NCBI GenBank assembly: GCA_014729375.1
Contig: WJKA01000344.1
Location: forward strand, 1 to 6,339
Reading direction: 5' to 3'
Source of the DNA: Chitinivibrionales bacterium
GTDB taxonomy: Bacteria > Fibrobacterota > Chitinivibrionia > Chitinivibrionales > WJKA01
Length of the DNA: 6,339 nt
The number at the start of each line of letters is the position of its first letter. Positions within the stretch are counted from its first letter, which is position 1. The position numbers were made by a program, and so were the translations under genes. Below the pieces are notes generated by a model. The model searched no databases and had not been told where the DNA came from. It was given only the letters and a program-made list of their open reading frames with translations. Shown in pieces: positions 4,604 to 6,339 of the stretch.

Positions 4604-6339
4604 ATGTCGTACAAAAAATTAGATGCATCAATTAACGATTTAACAGTATCTCTGGAAACCGGCCGGCTGGCAAAACAGGCCGGCGGTTCTGCAGTATTCC
4701 GTCTCGGTGACACCATGGTACTTTCCACGGCATGCTCGAGCAAGCCGCGTGAAGATATCGATTTCTTTCCGCTTTCCGTCGAATACATCGAAAAGACCTA
4801 TGCGGCAGGGAAAATTCCCGGCGGTTTTTTCAAGCGTGAAGGCAAGCCGAGTGAAAAAGAAGTGCTCAGTGCCCGGCTGGTAGACCGCCCGGTCCGTCCG
4901 CTGTTTCCCGAGGGTTTTAACAATGAAGTTCAAATAGTCAATACAATTATTTCTGCAGATGAACAGTATAATGCCGATGTACTCGCAATAACTGCGGCCT
5001 CGTGCGCGCTGTGCCTTTCAGACATGCCTTTTCTTGGCCCGGTTGCGGCTGTACGAGTGGGCAAGGTCGACGGCGCGCTCAAAGTATTTCCGACACTTTC
5101 CGAAACCGAATCAAGTGATCTTGATCTTGTTGTCGCCGGAACAAAAGAGTCGATAGTCATGGTTGAAGGCGGCGCCTGGGAAGTTGGCGAAGAGACTATT
5201 GTTGAAGCGATCCTGCTGGGCCACGAGCAAATCAAAAAACTGGTCGACCTTCAAAGCGAACTTATTGCTTCTGCCGGAAAAGCAAAAAAAGAATTTGTTG
5301 CACCCGAGACGGACAGGGAACTTTACACAGAGGTCAACAACCTTGTCAAGGACCGGATTCATGAAATCAGTTACAACGGCAACAAGCATGAGCGCTACAG
5401 CGGTCTTGATGCTCTCTGCGAAGAGGTAACTGCCGCGCTCACAGAACGATTTCCCGAACGCGAGCAGGAAATTTCCGCTGCATTTCATGAAATCGAAAAG
5501 CAGGATATTCGATCAACAATTCTCAAAAACGGTGACCGTATCGGCGGAAGAGACTGTGATACCATCCGCGACATAACCTGCGAACTCGATATTCTCCCGC
5601 GATCGCACGGATCAGCGCTTTTTACCCGGGGAGAAACCCAGTCGCTGGTTGTCACCACACTGGGGAGCAAGCTTGATGAACAAAAAATCGACAATATTCA
5701 GCAGGAATACAATAAAACCTATATGCTTCATTATAATTTCCCGCCCTATTCGGTCGGGGAGACCAAGCGTTTCGGTGCTGTCAGCAGGCGTGAAATCGGT
5801 CACGGTAATCTTGCCGAACGCGCACTCAACCCGATCCTTCCCAGCGAAAAAAGCTTCCCCTACACAATCAGGATCGTTTCGGAAATCCTCGAATCCAACG
5901 GATCATCATCAATGGCATCAGTATGCGGCGGCTCGCTTTCGCTCATGGCCGCGGGCGTACCAATCAAATCCCATGTGGCCGGTGTTGCAATGGGACTCAT
6001 TAAGGAAGGCGACCGGGTATCGATCCTGACCGATATTCTCGGCACGGAAGACCATCTCGGTGACATGGATTTCAAGGTTGCCGGTACACGCGACGGCATT
6101 ACTGCAATTCAGATGGACATTAAAATTCAGGGGATCACTGCAGAACTGATGAAAGAAGCCATGGCGAAAGCAAAGACGGCGCGCCTCAAAATTATCGATA
6201 CCATGGAAAATGCCATTGAGAAACCTCGTGTTGAGCTGTCGCAATTTGCCCCGAGAATCGCCACCGTTACCATTGACAAAGATAAAATCCGCGATCTTAT
6301 CGGGCCCGGCGGTAAAGTCATCAGAGAAATTCAGGATAC
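4604..6339 (+). CDS. pnp: Polyribonucleotide nucleotidyltransferase (PNPase), 3' truncated by window
   Basis: PNPase is a trimeric 3'-to-5' phosphorolytic exoribonuclease, which can also add tails, and is a degradosome partner in many bacteria. The frame is open without a stop from ATG 4604 to the window end, giving 578 complete codons of about 700 expected. The first RNase PH domain shows VSLETGRLAKQA (15-26), TYAAGKIPGGFFKREGKPSE (65-84) and RLVDRPVRPLFPEGF (from 91). An alpha-helical domain spans about 225-310. The second, catalytic RNase PH domain shows HGSALFTRGETQ, YNFPPYSVGE, ESNGSSSMASVCGGSLSL (430-447, phosphate site) and EDHLGDMDFK, with D483, D489 and K491 matching the E. coli metal and catalytic residues. 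The KH domain starts near 553, with IGPGGK at 566-571; the rest of KH and S1 lie beyond the window. There is no evident Shine-Dalgarno sequence. An in-frame TTG at 4592 is a less likely start, as the ATG matches the family N-terminus. Confidence 0.97.
   Translation, partial: MSYKKLDASINDLTVSLETGRLAKQAGGSAVFRLGDTMVLSTACSSKPREDIDFFPLSVEYIEKTYAAGKIPGGFFKREGKPSEKEVLSARLVDRPVRPLFPEGFNNEVQIVNTIISADEQYNADVLAITAASCALCLSDMPFLGPVAAVRVGKVDGALKVFPTLSETESSDLDLVVAGTKESIVMVEGGAWEVGEETIVEAILLGHEQIKKLVDLQSELIASAGKAKKEFVAPETDRELYTEVNNLVKDRIHEISYNGNKHERYSGLDALCEEVTAALTERFPEREQEISAAFHEIEKQDIRSTILKNGDRIGGRDCDTIRDITCELDILPRSHGSALFTRGETQSLVVTTLGSKLDEQKIDNIQQEYNKTYMLHYNFPPYSVGETKRFGAVSRREIGHGNLAERALNPILPSEKSFPYTIRIVSEILESNGSSSMASVCGGSLSLMAAGVPIKSHVAGVAMGLIKEGDRVSILTDILGTEDHLGDMDFKVAGTRDGITAIQMDIKIQGITAELMKEAMAKAKTARLKIIDTMENAIEKPRVELSQFAPRIATVTIDKDKIRDLIGPGGKVIREIQD

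Noticed and set aside
5163..6029. Plus-strand open frames at 5163-5429 and 5649-6029.
   Set aside because: They are alternate-frame shadows within pnp, whose own frame is open and conserved from 4604 to the window end.

Overview
The window is one continuous, same-strand stretch of the conserved bacterial translation / RNA-metabolism cluster, in the order infB (3' part) – rbfA – nrnA-type DHH phosphoesterase – truB – ribF – rpsO – pnp (5' part). All seven genes lie on the + strand and together cover nearly all of the 6339 bases. No mobile element, CRISPR array, tRNA or rRNA is visible.

Organism: clearly bacterial, with moderate base composition and the standard code (five of the six visible stops are TGA, so TGA is not reassigned). 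A DHH/DHHA1 nanoRNase gene between rbfA and truB is seen in many Gram-positives, Thermotogae, deltaproteobacteria and FCB-type lineages, but not in E. coli. A Gram-negative, possibly FCB-related or deltaproteobacterial-like lineage is a reasonable guess. The window does not settle it.

Layout: bases 1-1095 encode the last 364 residues of translation initiation factor IF-2, from the G5 motif of the GTPase domain to the C-terminal initiator-tRNA-binding domain. After 47 bases comes rbfA (1143-1502). The DHH gene (1489-2442) overlaps rbfA by 14 bases. truB (2446-3312) starts at a TTG three bases after the DHH stop and in the same frame. ribF (3325-4257) follows after 12 bases, and rpsO (4259-4528) starts one base after the ribF stop behind a strong Shine-Dalgarno sequence. 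The only sizeable gap (75 bases, 4529-4603) holds a GC-rich hairpin. pnp then runs open from 4604 to the window end, which cuts it inside the KH domain.

How the genes work together: IF-2 starts translation, RbfA matures the 30S subunit, TruB makes the T-loop pseudouridine in tRNA, and S15 nucleates assembly of the 16S rRNA central domain. PNPase degrades RNA from the 3' end, and the DHH enzyme is expected to finish the resulting very short oligonucleotides. RibF makes FMN and FAD; its place here is conserved in many bacteria without an obvious mechanistic link. The tight spacing implies co-transcription and translational coupling through rpsO, with the rpsO-pnp gap as the likeliest point of independent control. 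I found no convincing undescribed system. The points worth checking are a divergent nucleotide-binding segment in RibF, the in-frame DHH/truB junction with a TTG start, and the rpsO-pnp hairpin that lacks a U tract.
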